Below, piece by piece: positions 33,819 through 42,963 of a stretch of DNA of 64,000 nt. The notes under the pieces are model-generated. The model worked only from the letters and a program-made list of their open reading frames with translations, was not told the DNA's origin and ran no database searches. This DNA comes from Bacteroidota bacterium (GTDB lineage: Bacteria; Bacteroidota; Bacteroidia; Chitinophagales; Chitinophagaceae), in NCBI GenBank assembly GCA_018266575.1, contig JAFEAE010000018.1:1-64000 (forward strand), read 5' to 3'. How positions within the stretch are numbered: the stretch's first letter is position 1; every line of letters starts with the position of its first letter. The position numbers were made by a program, and so were the translations under genes.

Positions 33819-35849
33819 TTATTTAATTGAATAATTTTTCTTTTCCATACCGATACCTGTTAATGAAAGGCTCTTCCATTTTGCGGGCAGTGAAGATTTA
33901 ACCTGCGTGATGCCTTTTTCAGTGATTTCCAATCCGCCAAAACCCATCAGCATTGCCTGCAGCACGCCACCGGCGCCGGTTGCAAAGTATGGATTTGTTC
34001 CACCTTTGGTTTCTGCAATAACGCGGAATGGAGGGTTGAGATTAGGCTGATAGGCATCATTAAAAAAATGAAATGCTTTTTCGCCATTGCCAAGCCTTGA
34101 ATATAATAATGCAAAAACAGCTTGCGTCATTGCAGGTGTCCCTTCATTTGGAATACGAGTTTCGTAAAACTCAAGGTCTTTTCTGACCTGTGCTGGGTTA
34201 GTGATTTCTTTCAGCGGATATGCCAAAAGATTTACATCTGCCTGTTTGATGCCTTCGCCGTGATAAGCCGCATGTTCTTTTGTGACGCCATCATCCATTT
34301 TTAAAACAGGGATATTATTCGCAACGTTCATCCAATCCGGGTCGGGGTTAATGCCTAGGATTTTTGCAGCTGCTGTTGCATTTTGCAAATTGGCTTTTGC
34401 CGCGGCATTTGTAAATGCATTGTTGTCTACATTTTCCGCCCACTCATCTGCAGCAACAACATTGTTGATATCATAGTGTCCGGCCCCATTTCTTTCTACG
34501 CGTGAAGACCAGAAATCTGCTGTTGCGGAGAGTATCGGCCAGCCTTTTTCTTTCAGCCAGTTTTTATCCTGTGTAACGCAATAGTATTGCCATGCGGCAA
34601 GTGCCACATCTGCGGTAATATGATGTTCGAACGGCCCGCTCAGTGCCCACACCGGCGTTTCTTCTACACCCGTACCTGCACTTTCCCAGGGGTACATAGC
34701 ACCTTTATAACCGTGGGAGAATGCGTTGCGTTTAGCTTCTTCCAAACGTTCATAACGGTAATCAATAAGCGATTTTGCAAGTTCGGGGTGAAGTACGAGC
34801 AACGCAGGGAACATCCACAGATCGGCATCCCAGAAAACATGGCCGTTATAACCCAAACCGCTTAACCCCATTGGCGACGGGCTGTAATTTGTACCTTCGC
34901 GTACAAATGAATAAAGATGGTACATCATGCTATGTACATCCTGCTGAGCTTGTGCATCACCGTTAATAACAATATCACTTTTCCATAATTCGTCCCAGGC
35001 TTTGTCATGAAATTCTATGAGCCTGTCCCGCCCTTGTAATTTTGCAAAAATGGTGAGGCGCTCTGCTTCGTTCAAAGCATCTTCATGTTGCGCAGAAGTA
35101 ATGGAAGAACCTGCAATGGAGAAATGGTAGGTTTCTCCTGCTTTGATTTTTTTACGGAATTTCATCAGGTGCATATTGTTGTCCCACATTTCATGGATCA
35201 CACGCGGCTCTTGCCCATGTGCTTCACTAAATAAGAAAGTAGTTGATGCACACATCAGCAATTTTCCTGTAGGGCTTTTTGCAGTTGATGTAAGCAAACT
35301 CAGCAACACATGCGGCCTGTCGATCTCGTTATAATAATTCTGTACATCCCTTAATGCATCCGGTGCTTCCATTACACTTGAACCGGTGATCTCGATATCT
35401 TTTTTTGCAGTAACGGAAATATCCATCAACACGGTAAATGGCAAATGGCGCAATGCATAGTAAGTATAAGAAACGGTTGCTTTATCAGCATAATCAAATG
35501 AAGTGGTGAAACTGGCGTGATGCATATCCAGTTCCTGTTTCATATTCGAAATATCTTTGCGTGAAATCTCGCGGTCATCTACACTTAATTTCATATTCAG
35601 CAAATTGAAACTGCGCAGGAAATTGCTCACCCTTCCCCTGCCATATAAATCATAAGCGCCGGCAAGCACTACATCTTTTACTTTGAATGGTTCAGGAGAT
35701 GATACAATGCCGATCATTCCATTAGCAACAGTAACTCCGTAATAATTTGACGGATCGATTTTATCGGCACTGATTTTCCAGGGATCCTGGGAAAATAAGA
35801 AATAAGAAATAAAAAATAAGAAATGAAAAAGTAGCAATCGTTTCTGCAT
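33819..35849 (-). CDS. Secreted glycoside hydrolase family 65 protein
   Basis: A 676-residue protein with signal peptide (LLLFHFLFFISYFLFSQ). It has the GH65 architecture: N-terminal beta-sandwich to about residue 270, then an (alpha/alpha)6 barrel with GHVFWDADLWMFPALLVLHP, KGAMYPWESAGTGVEETP and FEHHITADVALAAWQYY. The probable general acid glutamate is in NVVAADEWAENVDNNAFTN. GH65 enzymes are inverting phosphorylases or hydrolases of alpha-glucosides such as maltose, trehalose and kojibiose; export suggests a hydrolase. The C-terminal strand domain is short. The TTG-start gene follows after 21 nt. Confidence 0.88.
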   Translation of the reverse strand: MQKRLLLFHFLFFISYFLFSQDPWKISADKIDPSNYYGVTVANGMIGIVSSPEPFKVKDVVLAGAYDLYGRGRVSNFLRSFNLLNMKLSVDDREISRKDISNMKQELDMHHASFTTSFDYADKATVSYTYYALRHLPFTVLMDISVTAKKDIEITGSSVMEAPDALRDVQNYYNEIDRPHVLLSLLTSTAKSPTGKLLMCASTTFLFSEAHGQEPRVIHEMWDNNMHLMKFRKKIKAGETYHFSIAGSSITSAQHEDALNEAERLTIFAKLQGRDRLIEFHDKAWDELWKSDIVINGDAQAQQDVHSMMYHLYSFVREGTNYSPSPMGLSGLGYNGHVFWDADLWMFPALLVLHPELAKSLIDYRYERLEEAKRNAFSHGYKGAMYPWESAGTGVEETPVWALSGPFEHHITADVALAAWQYYCVTQDKNWLKEKGWPILSATADFWSSRVERNGAGHYDINNVVAADEWAENVDNNAFTNAAAKANLQNATAAAKILGINPDPDWMNVANNIPVLKMDDGVTKEHAAYHGEGIKQADVNLLAYPLKEITNPAQVRKDLEFYETRIPNEGTPAMTQAVFALLYSRLGNGEKAFHFFNDAYQPNLNPPFRVIAETKGGTNPYFATGAGGVLQAMLMGFGGLEITEKGITQVKSSLPAKWKSLSLTGIGMEKKNYSIK

Positions 35850-36014
35850 GGTTGCATTTTTAGAGTATGCAAAATATTGAATTTAGGAGAAAGAAAGCTT
35901 TGAAAATAAGAAATAAAAAATTATAAATAAGGAGCAGAAAACAGGAACGAATGGAAGTTACGTTTTATCGATAAGTTGCACATTGCTGAATAGAGTTGTT
36001 AAAGTACAAGAGTG

Positions 36015-36037
36015 CGATTCTTCCACCGGAAGAATCG
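36015..36037. repeat. Perfect hairpin CGATTCTTCC-ACC-GGAAGAATCG
   Basis: A 10-bp stem with a 3-nt loop in the 238-nt gap between the GH65 gene and the esterase gene. There is no adjacent T run, so it is not a standard intrinsic terminator. The remainder of the gap has no ORF. Confidence 0.75.
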
Positions 36038-36087
36038 AAGGCAAGAATGTTTAATAGTAATTCTGTCGTCGGGGAAATAAATATCCC

Positions 36088-36939
36088 TCATTTCTTCAAC
36101 CAGCCGTTATCTGTCATCCAGTCAGCCATTCGTTGCGGCCAGGTTTTTAACGTGATGAACTCGGAACGTGTTCCCATATTAAATGCATGTGCGCCTTTTT
36201 CATACAAATGCATTTCAACGGGCACTTTTGATTTGCGGTGCATCTGCACTAATTTGATAAGTGGTTCGGAACAGCAATCATCGCCGTTTGCTGCAAGCAT
36301 AAATGTTGGCGGCGCATCTGTATAAACAGAATCGGGAACTGCGAGCGGCCCGGGATAAATCAATATCTGAAATGAGGGGCGTGCGGATAATTTATCAATA
36401 GCATCATTGCTTGCCAAATGATTTTCCTTGTAACGGTACGATACCCAGCCAGCCACTTCACCACCGGCTGAAAAGCCCATCACGCCTAATCTTGATGTAT
36501 CTATATTAAATTCTTTTGCACGGCTTTTTATCAAACGCATGGCGCGGAAAATATCCTGTTTCGGGTTTTCTTCCTTGTATGGTGAATTCTCCATACGGAA
36601 CAAGCGGTACTTCAACACAAATGCTGCGACGCCGATCTTATTAAAAAATTCTGCAGGCGCTTTGCCTTCACCGTTGTACACGATATTTAAAAATCCGCCA
36701 CCGGGACAAATCACTACTGCTGCTCCTGTTGCAATTTCTTTTGGCGGAAGATAAACAGTAATGGAAGGGTTGTTGATATTGCGAACCCACCAGTCTTTCG
36801 CCATCTCCGGTTCATCTTTTAATTTTTCAAAACCGGGAGCGCCGTTTTTCCATAAAGGAATTATTATAGTGCTGTCCTGTGCAAATACATTTGTTGCAAT
36901 AATTGCAGGAGTGATTAACAATACAAATATTCTTTTCAT
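36088..36939 (-). CDS. Secreted alpha/beta hydrolase (BD-FAE/acetyl-esterase-like)
   Basis: A 283-residue exported esterase with signal peptide ending VFA. The oxyanion-hole motif is VVICPGGGF (about residues 75-83), the nucleophile elbow GVMGFSAGGE places Ser157, and the C-terminal histidine is in YEKGAHAFN. It resembles carbohydrate esterases that remove acetyl or feruloyl groups from xylan. It is clearly paralogous to 44512-45432 (same ICPGGG, MGFSAGG and C-terminal NGWLKK). A GH5 gene lies 30 nt upstream, so they may act together on hemicellulose. Confidence 0.88.
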   Translation of the reverse strand: MKRIFVLLITPAIIATNVFAQDSTIIIPLWKNGAPGFEKLKDEPEMAKDWWVRNINNPSITVYLPPKEIATGAAVVICPGGGFLNIVYNGEGKAPAEFFNKIGVAAFVLKYRLFRMENSPYKEENPKQDIFRAMRLIKSRAKEFNIDTSRLGVMGFSAGGEVAGWVSYRYKENHLASNDAIDKLSARPSFQILIYPGPLAVPDSVYTDAPPTFMLAANGDDCCSEPLIKLVQMHRKSKVPVEMHLYEKGAHAFNMGTRSEFITLKTWPQRMADWMTDNGWLKK

Positions 36940-36969
36940 AAAAATAATATGCAGGTAATAGTGTTGGGG

Positions 36970-38043
36970 TCAGTTGGCTTTATGCATTGCTTGCTTAAAA
37001 AAGGTACCCATGTCCGTTAGTTCGTAATTCCACGATCTCAGCATCTGCGGCCACCATTCAGGATCAAATACCCAGGCTGTCCAGCTTATTCCACGTTCTT
37101 CAAGATACTTCGTAATTTGATAACCGTAATGATTTTTTCCAATCGTTTCGCCGGCTTTTACATCAAAACCTATTTCGGTGGCAATGATTGGGTATTGGGT
37201 TGCAGCAAACCCGAAATCTTCTTCCCATTTCGGTTGCCAGGGTTCGCTTCTTTTGAATGGATATGGATGTGTTACGTAAGCAATGTTTTCTGCGTTGACA
37301 GGTTCCTCGCGGATCGGGGTGAGATCGTAAGCCCAATCAAAACCGGCAACAAGCGGAATGGTTTGGCTGTCGAATGAACGTATAAGGTGAATGATGTCTT
37401 CCATCATTTTTTTCCACTCGCTCCAGGAAATACTTCCGAGTTGTCCGTTGTATGTTGTGGGTTCATTGAACAATTCATAAAAAGCTACCGTATTATTCCC
37501 GCTGAAGTGTTTGGAAATTGTTTGCCAGAATTCGTAAGTTTCTTTTTGCGTGGTATTATACATCGGGTCCTGGAACAATTCCATTCTTAAATTGCCAATG
37601 CTGTGCCAGTCGATGATCACATACATTCCAAGATCTGTGCACCAATCCACTGCAGAATCCAGCAGCTGTAAATATTTTACAGGCCTACGTTCGCGCCATG
37701 CCACAGGATGAACGGGTATGCGCACCAGCATTGTTCCCATTTCTTTTGCTTTTTCAAAATGATGTTTGTTCCAATGCCCCTGGTGTTCGAGTTTGTCAGG
37801 ATCAGAAATCGAGAGGCCACGGAATAATATCGTATCGCCTTTCGCATTTACAAATTTGTTTTTGTATACGTGGATGGCAGGCAACAATTTTGCTTTTGCA
37901 TTTTTTTTAGGTGCTTGCATAAATGAGTCGGCCCACCATGCATGATATTTTGTTTTTGTACTGTCCTGCGCCCCTATGGTCAACGAAGCCGCAACAAACA
38001 AGGTGACAATAACAACCCGGAGATGATTTTTAGAAAAAAACAT
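36970..38043 (-). CDS. Secreted glycoside hydrolase family 5 (endoglucanase/mannanase-type)
   Basis: A 357-residue exported protein (signal peptide through SLTIGAQ). The TIM-barrel landmarks are FRGLSISDPDKLEHQGHWNK, VRIPVHPVAW, VIIDWHSIG and the catalytic pair Glu194 (acid/base, in FYELFNEPTTYNG) and Glu290 (nucleophile, in PIIATEIGFD). The conserved His in YVTHPYPF is present. Substrate could be cellulose, mannan or another beta-glucan; subfamily assignment needs alignment. It lies upstream of an esterase gene on the same strand. Confidence 0.91.
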   Translation of the reverse strand: MFFSKNHLRVVIVTLFVAASLTIGAQDSTKTKYHAWWADSFMQAPKKNAKAKLLPAIHVYKNKFVNAKGDTILFRGLSISDPDKLEHQGHWNKHHFEKAKEMGTMLVRIPVHPVAWRERRPVKYLQLLDSAVDWCTDLGMYVIIDWHSIGNLRMELFQDPMYNTTQKETYEFWQTISKHFSGNNTVAFYELFNEPTTYNGQLGSISWSEWKKMMEDIIHLIRSFDSQTIPLVAGFDWAYDLTPIREEPVNAENIAYVTHPYPFKRSEPWQPKWEEDFGFAATQYPIIATEIGFDVKAGETIGKNHYGYQITKYLEERGISWTAWVFDPEWWPQMLRSWNYELTDMGTFFKQAMHKAN

Positions 38044-38156
38044 AATGCAGCATTTCGGTTTTCAAAATGGTGTTGGGTAAATGTAAAGAAATTATGTGGG
38101 CGATTTTCAGGTAAAACCGAATCGATATTCTTTCATTATCTTTTGCTAATAAACCA

Positions 38157-39086
38157 TCATTTTATTTTTTTGAAAAACTCAAAAATTTTTTCTTCAGCAT
38201 TAAAATCTTTGCAGGTTTTACCGATAATCATTTTAGGTAAATATTGAAACCCCCCGGGCCAGGTATGCCCGCCGTGAATGACTTTTAATAATTCTACAGA
38301 TGCATTATTGCATGAATAATAATATGAAGTTGCAGTACAGCCATCATGCTGATCATTATCCGGTAAATTGGTTACAACAGCATTCGATGTGCAATTATTC
38401 AGCTGTTTGATCTTACTGATGAGTTCTTCTGTTGGCATCATGTTCGCAGTTTCGCTTCCTTCATTTCTTCCGTTAAATTTTCCTGCGCCACCATTATAAC
38501 TGATCAATGGGTCTTCCGTTCCGTTGATCAATAATACAGGCGTAGGATGTTTGAAAGAATACATAGTACTGATCGCCTGCGGGATACTTGCACATACAGG
38601 TGCAATGGCGGTTATGCGATCTGATAATTGCCATGCAAGGAACAAACTGAAAATGCCGCCGCGTGAAATGCCGGTGCAAAATACATGCTTGTTGTCTGCT
38701 TTATAATTTGCAATAAGGTAATCGAGCAGTGTTGAAATAAATTTTACATCGTCAACATTGTTGTCAATATTTTTTACACGGCTGCTTACGCCATGCATGC
38801 TCCACGCTTTGTTGATTGCATTCGGGTAAACAACAATGTACCCGTTTTCATCAGCAAGACCGGTGAGGTTATAATAACGGATTGTTTTTTTGTATTCACC
38901 GCCGCCGCCATGAAAAGCAAAAATTACAGGCAATGATTTTTTGGTTTTGAACGAAGGCGGAAGATGAATTAAGAATTGCCTTTCTCGGTTATCGACCGAA
39001 ATTGTTTTGTCAATATCCTGTGATTGCGCAAAAGAAAAATATTGTAAAACTGACAAGAGAAAAGCCAGGGACAATTTTGGGGTCAT
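38157..39086 (-). CDS. Secreted PHB-depolymerase/feruloyl-esterase-like hydrolase (CE1-type)
   Basis: A 309-residue exported alpha/beta hydrolase. The oxyanion region is PVIFAFHGGGGEY, the nucleophile elbow FCTGISRGGIF places Ser141, an Asp lies in INGTEDPLISYNG, and the His is in KVIHGGHTWPGG. This is the LpqC/esterase-PHB pattern, which covers feruloyl and acetylxylan esterases and polyhydroxybutyrate depolymerases. The neighbourhood of glycosidases favours a role in polysaccharide side-chain removal, which is inference. Confidence 0.87.
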   Translation of the reverse strand: MTPKLSLAFLLSVLQYFSFAQSQDIDKTISVDNRERQFLIHLPPSFKTKKSLPVIFAFHGGGGEYKKTIRYYNLTGLADENGYIVVYPNAINKAWSMHGVSSRVKNIDNNVDDVKFISTLLDYLIANYKADNKHVFCTGISRGGIFSLFLAWQLSDRITAIAPVCASIPQAISTMYSFKHPTPVLLINGTEDPLISYNGGAGKFNGRNEGSETANMMPTEELISKIKQLNNCTSNAVVTNLPDNDQHDGCTATSYYYSCNNASVELLKVIHGGHTWPGGFQYLPKMIIGKTCKDFNAEEKIFEFFKKIK

Positions 39087-39148
39087 ACATTTTCAAGTTA
39101 ATGCAAAACGGAAATATTAATTATCTTTTTTTCTTTGCCCGACATTTG

Positions 39149-39250
39149 CTACAGCCTGGAACTTATCACCGTACTTATTCTTTTAATCGAGTAAACCCAG
39201 CGATTGCCGGAGTAATCATACAAATTGCCATATAAATATCCGTCATCGCC
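39149..39250 (-). pseudogene. Possible detached C-terminal fragment of the 39269 gene
   Basis: In the same frame as the gene at 39269-39640, after two stop codons, the sequence reads GDDGYLYGNLYDYSGNRWVY then SIKRISTV before a final stop. It looks like real protein (Gly, Tyr, Asp, Trp pattern) rather than random DNA. The stretch between the two parts is a small imperfect palindrome (CCTGCACGAAGTGAGG). A repeat insertion bringing in stop codons is one explanation. No known family was recognised. Confidence 0.4.
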
Positions 39251-39268
39251 TCACTTCGTGCAGGTGGC

Positions 39269-39640
39269 TTAAAACATACGAATGAATGAAGCACCAACCT
39301 GCCTTTTGATGTTGTCTTCAATAACGCCATCAGCCAAAATCTTAAAAAAATCCAGCGGCTTTTTCTTGTCTGAAAATCCAAATGCTTTGTAAACCACAAT
39401 TGGAGATTCTTTATAAAAACTATTTCCATAATAAAAAAGGCTGGTAAGTTTTCGGTCGTTTTGCGAAAGTTCAACATGTAAATACATTGAATCTTTGTCA
39501 AATGAATAATAGTTGCTTCTTGCATCATGAGCGTAGCGTTTGTTGAGCTTAAAATAACCTGCCCATGTTCCGGTAATATCCTGGGAAGATGCAAAAAGAA
39601 ATGAACTCACAGCAAGCGTGAGTGTAAGAAAATATTTCAT
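39269..39640 (-). CDS. Small secreted protein of unknown function, perhaps truncated
   Basis: A 123-residue ORF with a clear signal peptide (KYFLTLTLAVSSFLFASSQ) followed by DITGTWAGYFKLNKRYAHDA, a start common to small lipocalin-like or DUF proteins of Bacteroidota, then YYSFDKDSMYLHVELSQNDRK. The 3' end may have been lost: additional protein-like sequence continues in frame after two stops (39149-39250). Function unknown. Confidence 0.6.
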   Translation of the reverse strand: MKYFLTLTLAVSSFLFASSQDITGTWAGYFKLNKRYAHDARSNYYSFDKDSMYLHVELSQNDRKLTSLFYYGNSFYKESPIVVYKAFGFSDKKKPLDFFKILADGVIEDNIKRQVGASFIRMF

Positions 39641-39779
39641 AGTATAACGATTTAGCGTTTATACATGAAAGTTAGATTTTTTCGAGAATAGTTTTTGCAG
39701 ATTTGGGTTAACTGTAAATCAATACAAGCAATTGGGGGAATGCATTTATTTTTTATTCGAATATTTATTGAACCGGCGA

Positions 39780-39825
39780 CAGTAACTCCGGTTAAACATC
39801 GTTGCGTCGCACACTTCAACGGAAG
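39780..39825 (+). repeat. Dispersed intergenic repeat, copy C
   Basis: CAGTAACTCCGGTTAAACAT, then CGTTGCGTCGCACACTTCAA and CGGAAG. Same family as copies at 5812, 19648 and 52413; closest to copy D. Open frames across this stretch are repeat shadows. Confidence 0.8.
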
Positions 39826-39903
39826 AATTAAGATTGAGCGTCTTAAATTTGGATCAGCAATTAATTTTTGAAAGATTATAGTCATTAAATGGTTATTGCT
39901 ATT

Positions 39904-39911
39904 TATTTTTG
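39904..39911 (+). promoter_or_regulatory. -7 box of the malate/lactate dehydrogenase gene
   Basis: TATTTTTG, a perfect TAnnTTTG match, 18 nt before the ATG at 39930. A -33 TTTG at standard distance was not found. Confidence 0.5.
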
Positions 39912-39929
39912 GCTTTTCACTTTTATTTC

Positions 39930-41006
39930 ATGGAACAACTATTCAGTTACGAAAGATTATTATCGTTTACACAAAATATTTTTTTGCAGATCGGTTGTTC
40001 TGAAAAAGATGCAACGATTGCTGCCACTACTTTGTTAAGTGCTGATTTGCGAGGCATCGATTCGCATGGTGTTGCGAGGCTGACAGGTTATGTGCGTTTG
40101 TGGGAAGCACATCGTGCCAATACAAAACCAAATATTAAGATCATTCACGAAACACCCTCCACTGCAGTTGTAGATGGCGATAGCGGGCTTGGTTTGGTTG
40201 TTGCTCCGTTTGCCATGCAGGTTGCAATTGAAAAAGCAAAAAATGTCGGTACGGGTTGGGTAAGCGTACAACATTCAAATCATTTTGGCATTGCAGGCTA
40301 TCATGCCATGAAAGCGTTGGAACATGATATGATTGGTATTGCCATGACGAATGCAAGTGCGTTAGTAGCACCAACTTTTTCTGTTGAGCGTATGCTTGGT
40401 ACAAACCCGATTTGTGTTGCAGTTCCTGCAGGTGTTGAACCGGCGTTTGTTGCAGACCTCGCTACTACAACTGCAGCAAATGGAAAATTGGAGATTCTTC
40501 AACGCAAAAATCAAACAGCACCATTGGGCTGGATACAGGATAAAGATGGCAACGCTTCTACTAATCCGCACGAACTAAAATCCGGCGGCGCATTATTGCC
40601 GCTGGGGAGTGACCGTGAGCATGGGAGCCACAAAGGATATGCACTCGGTGCCATAGTAGATATTTTCTCTGCGGTATTGAGCGGTGCAAATTACGGGCCA
40701 TGGGTTCCGCCATTTCCGGCGTATGTGCCGATGCCGCAAAACATGCCGGGAAAAGGCATCGGGCATTTTTTTGGTGCGATGCGTATTGATGCATTTCGTC
40801 CAGCTGAAGAATTCAAGAAGCACATGGATCAATGGATACAACGTTTCCGCTCTGCAAAAACGGTAGAAGGACACGAGCAGGTTTTGATTCCCGGCGACCC
40901 GGAAAGGGAGTTTGAAACAGAGCGCCGGCAACGCGGCATTCCGCTACTGCATTCTGTTGCGGAAGACCTGAACTATTTGGGAGAACGTTTTGGCGTGAAG
41001 TTATAA
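39930..41006 (+). CDS. Ldh-family (type 2 malate/L-lactate) NAD(P)-dependent oxidoreductase
   Basis: A 358-residue cytoplasmic enzyme of the YlbC/MdhII superfamily, distinct from Rossmann-type malate dehydrogenases. Signature parts are AATTLLSADLRGIDSHGVARLTGYVRLWE, VDGDSGLGLVVAPFAM, VSVQHSNHFGIAGYHAM (catalytic His region), MLGTNPICVAVPAG and GSHKGYALGAIVDIFSAVLSGA. Substrate may be malate, L-lactate, sulfolactate or ureidoglycolate. I start at MEQLFSYERLL; a TTG seven codons upstream overlaps the -7 box. The stop codon touches a long palindrome. Confidence 0.9.
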   Translation: MEQLFSYERLLSFTQNIFLQIGCSEKDATIAATTLLSADLRGIDSHGVARLTGYVRLWEAHRANTKPNIKIIHETPSTAVVDGDSGLGLVVAPFAMQVAIEKAKNVGTGWVSVQHSNHFGIAGYHAMKALEHDMIGIAMTNASALVAPTFSVERMLGTNPICVAVPAGVEPAFVADLATTTAANGKLEILQRKNQTAPLGWIQDKDGNASTNPHELKSGGALLPLGSDREHGSHKGYALGAIVDIFSAVLSGANYGPWVPPFPAYVPMPQNMPGKGIGHFFGAMRIDAFRPAEEFKKHMDQWIQRFRSAKTVEGHEQVLIPGDPEREFETERRQRGIPLLHSVAEDLNYLGERFGVKL

Positions 41007-41079
41007 GTATGAACTATGAGCTATGAAGTACGAAGTAAAATAATTTCACCCTATACTTCATAGCTCATAGTTCATACTT
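41005..41079. repeat. Palindromic repeat, 26-bp perfect arms
   Basis: AAGTATGAACTATGAGCTAT begins the left arm (41005-41030); the right arm (41054-41079) is its exact complement; the loop is 23 nt. The left arm overlaps the stop codon of the dehydrogenase gene, so a hairpin at the mRNA 3' end is likely. A related, imperfect copy is at 53954-54017. The words TATGAACTATGAG are typical of short repeats in such genomes. Confidence 0.92.
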
Positions 41080-41085
41080 GATCCC

Positions 41086-41093
41086 TATCTTTG
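41086..41093 (+). promoter_or_regulatory. -7 box of lysC
   Basis: TATCTTTG, a perfect TAnnTTTG match, ending 22 nt before the lysC start codon. The palindrome's right arm ends 7 nt upstream, so any -33 element would lie inside the palindrome. Confidence 0.6.
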
Positions 41094-41115
41094 CAATCCA
41101 AAATTTTTTTGTGTT

Positions 41116-42438
41116 ATGAAAATAATGAAGTTTGGCGGTACGTCTGTTGGCAAGCCAGAACGTATGAGGCAGGTTACAGAATTGATCACCAAAGAAGCGG
41201 AACCTAAAATCGTAGTGTTAAGTGCGCTGAGCGGAACCACCAATGCACTTGTAGAAATCGGCAACTCTATCGCAAGTGGCGAACGTGAACAAGCGAAACA
41301 ACAGATCGATAAGCTGGAAGCGCATTATCAATCTTTCATAAAAGAGTTAGTGAAGAAGGAAAAAACATACGCAAAAGCAAAGGCAATTGTTGCCGAGCAT
41401 TTTGAGTTTCTGAACATCATTCTTAAAATTTCTTTCAGCGAAGCATTAAGTAAAGACATACTTGCACAAGGTGAATTACTATCGACAAAATTATTCTGCA
41501 CTTATCTCGAAGAGCAGGGGATCGACCATATGCTGCTTCCTGCATTGGAATTTATGAGCATTGATGCACACGATGAACCGCAGATCGGAAGCATTAAAGT
41601 GAAACTCAGTCAGCTATTGGATCAAAATAAAAACAAAAAATTATTTATTACACAAGGGTACATTTGCCGTAACTCACGCGGCGAAGTGGATAATTTAAAA
41701 CGCGGCGGAAGTGATTACAGTGCTTCATTGATTGCTGCAGCAATCAATGCGTCAGTTTGCGAAATATGGACGGATATAGATGGCATGCACAATAACGACC
41801 CGCGTGTTGTTAAGAAAACCGTTGCAATCGAACAGTTGAGTTTTGAAGAAGCGGCAGAACTTGCTTATTTCGGTGCAAAAATTTTACATCCTGCATCTAT
41901 ATGGCCCGCACAGTTTTATAAAGTGCCGGTGAAATTATTAAACACCATGGAGCCTGAAGCAAAAGGCACATTGATCACTGAAGAAGCCGGATCTGTTGGT
42001 GTAAAAGCAATTGCTGCAAAAGATGGTATCATCGCAATAAACATCCGTAGCAGCCGCATGTTGCTGGCTTATGGTTTTTTAAGAAAGATATTTGAAGTGT
42101 TTGAAAAATACCGCACGTCCATTGATATGATCACCACATCGGAAGTTGCTGTGTCTGTTACAATCGATAGTACAGTTCATCTGAAAGAAATATTAAAAGA
42201 GCTTGAGCCTTTTGGAACAGTAGAAACTGAGGACAACCATACCATCGTTTCAATTGTGGGTAATGAGATCACACAAACAAAAGATGTGTTGAGCAAATTA
42301 TTTGATGCATTAATACCAATTCCAGTACGCATGGTGAGCTATGGCGGAAGTAAACACAATGTATCCTTGCTTGTGCCATCAGCTTATAAAACACAAACCT
42401 TGCAATTGTTAAATAAAGGGTTGTTTGGATTGGAGTAG
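41116..42438 (+). CDS. lysC: Aspartate kinase (monofunctional)
   Basis: Phosphorylates aspartate in the first step to lysine, threonine, methionine and diaminopimelate. It has 440 residues. The kinase domain starts MKIMKFGGTSVGKPERM (KFGGTSV at residues 4-10), with SRGEVDNLKRGGSDYSASLIAAAINA as the aspartate/ATP-binding region and EIWTDIDGMHNNDPR following. The C-terminus holds two ACT-like regulatory segments (IAINIRSSRMLLAYGFLRKIFEVFEKY and IVSIVGNEITQTKDVLSKLF). No homoserine dehydrogenase domain is fused. It appears to be transcribed alone. Confidence 0.95.
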   Translation: MKIMKFGGTSVGKPERMRQVTELITKEAEPKIVVLSALSGTTNALVEIGNSIASGEREQAKQQIDKLEAHYQSFIKELVKKEKTYAKAKAIVAEHFEFLNIILKISFSEALSKDILAQGELLSTKLFCTYLEEQGIDHMLLPALEFMSIDAHDEPQIGSIKVKLSQLLDQNKNKKLFITQGYICRNSRGEVDNLKRGGSDYSASLIAAAINASVCEIWTDIDGMHNNDPRVVKKTVAIEQLSFEEAAELAYFGAKILHPASIWPAQFYKVPVKLLNTMEPEAKGTLITEEAGSVGVKAIAAKDGIIAINIRSSRMLLAYGFLRKIFEVFEKYRTSIDMITTSEVAVSVTIDSTVHLKEILKELEPFGTVETEDNHTIVSIVGNEITQTKDVLSKLFDALIPIPVRMVSYGGSKHNVSLLVPSAYKTQTLQLLNKGLFGLE

Positions 42439-42510
42439 GTTGGTGTGTTGAAAGGAAATCAGTGCAGCTGTCTTAGTTTCTATTTTTTAAACTTTTAGTT
42501 TTTCAAAACA

Positions 42511-42963
42511 GTGGAGAACAAAACAAAGATCATCATCACACGCGGCTCGGAATGGTTGAACAGGCTGCGCCCATATACTATTTTTATTGACGGCAACCAG
42601 ACGGGTGCTGTGAAAAATAATTCTTCCGAAGAATTTATTGTTGAACCGGGAGTTCACAAGTTGTATTGCAAGCTGGCGTATTATTCCAGCAAGGAATTTA
42701 CAATAGATATTAAACAGGATGAGATCGTTTATCTAAGAACAAAAAATGCATTGCGTTTTTACTGGCCTTTATATATCTTACTCGCTATCGGACTTGTGTT
42801 GAGTGTACTGAACAGGCATAGCAACACTGGCCCAGTAACATGGCCCTACCTGCAATGGGTTTTCATTTTGCCTTTCATATTGTATCTGTTATATTATCTT
42901 ACAGCAGGAAGAAAAAAATACCTGCTTATTGAAAAAGATAAGAACAATATCTTCTCCAAATAA
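42511..42963 (+). CDS. Small membrane protein of unknown function
   Basis: A 150-residue protein with an N-terminal PEGA-like beta region (RLRPYTIFIDGNQTGAVKNN, then VEPGVHKLYCKLAYYSSKEF) and two C-terminal transmembrane segments (LYILLAIGLVLSVLN and LQWVFILPFILYLLYYL). The start codon is GTG; no ATG is available. It follows lysC by 72 nt. I do not recognise a named family. Confidence 0.65.
   Translation: MENKTKIIITRGSEWLNRLRPYTIFIDGNQTGAVKNNSSEEFIVEPGVHKLYCKLAYYSSKEFTIDIKQDEIVYLRTKNALRFYWPLYILLAIGLVLSVLNRHSNTGPVTWPYLQWVFILPFILYLLYYLTAGRKKYLLIEKDKNNIFSK

Noticed and set aside
39175..39594. A 139-codon frame overlapping the small secreted protein gene.
   Set aside because: The competing frame at 39269-39640 has a clear signal peptide and better composition; this one is its shadow.
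39652..39885. A 77-codon open frame on the minus strand.
   Set aside because: It consists mainly of dispersed repeat copy C and has no protein-like features.
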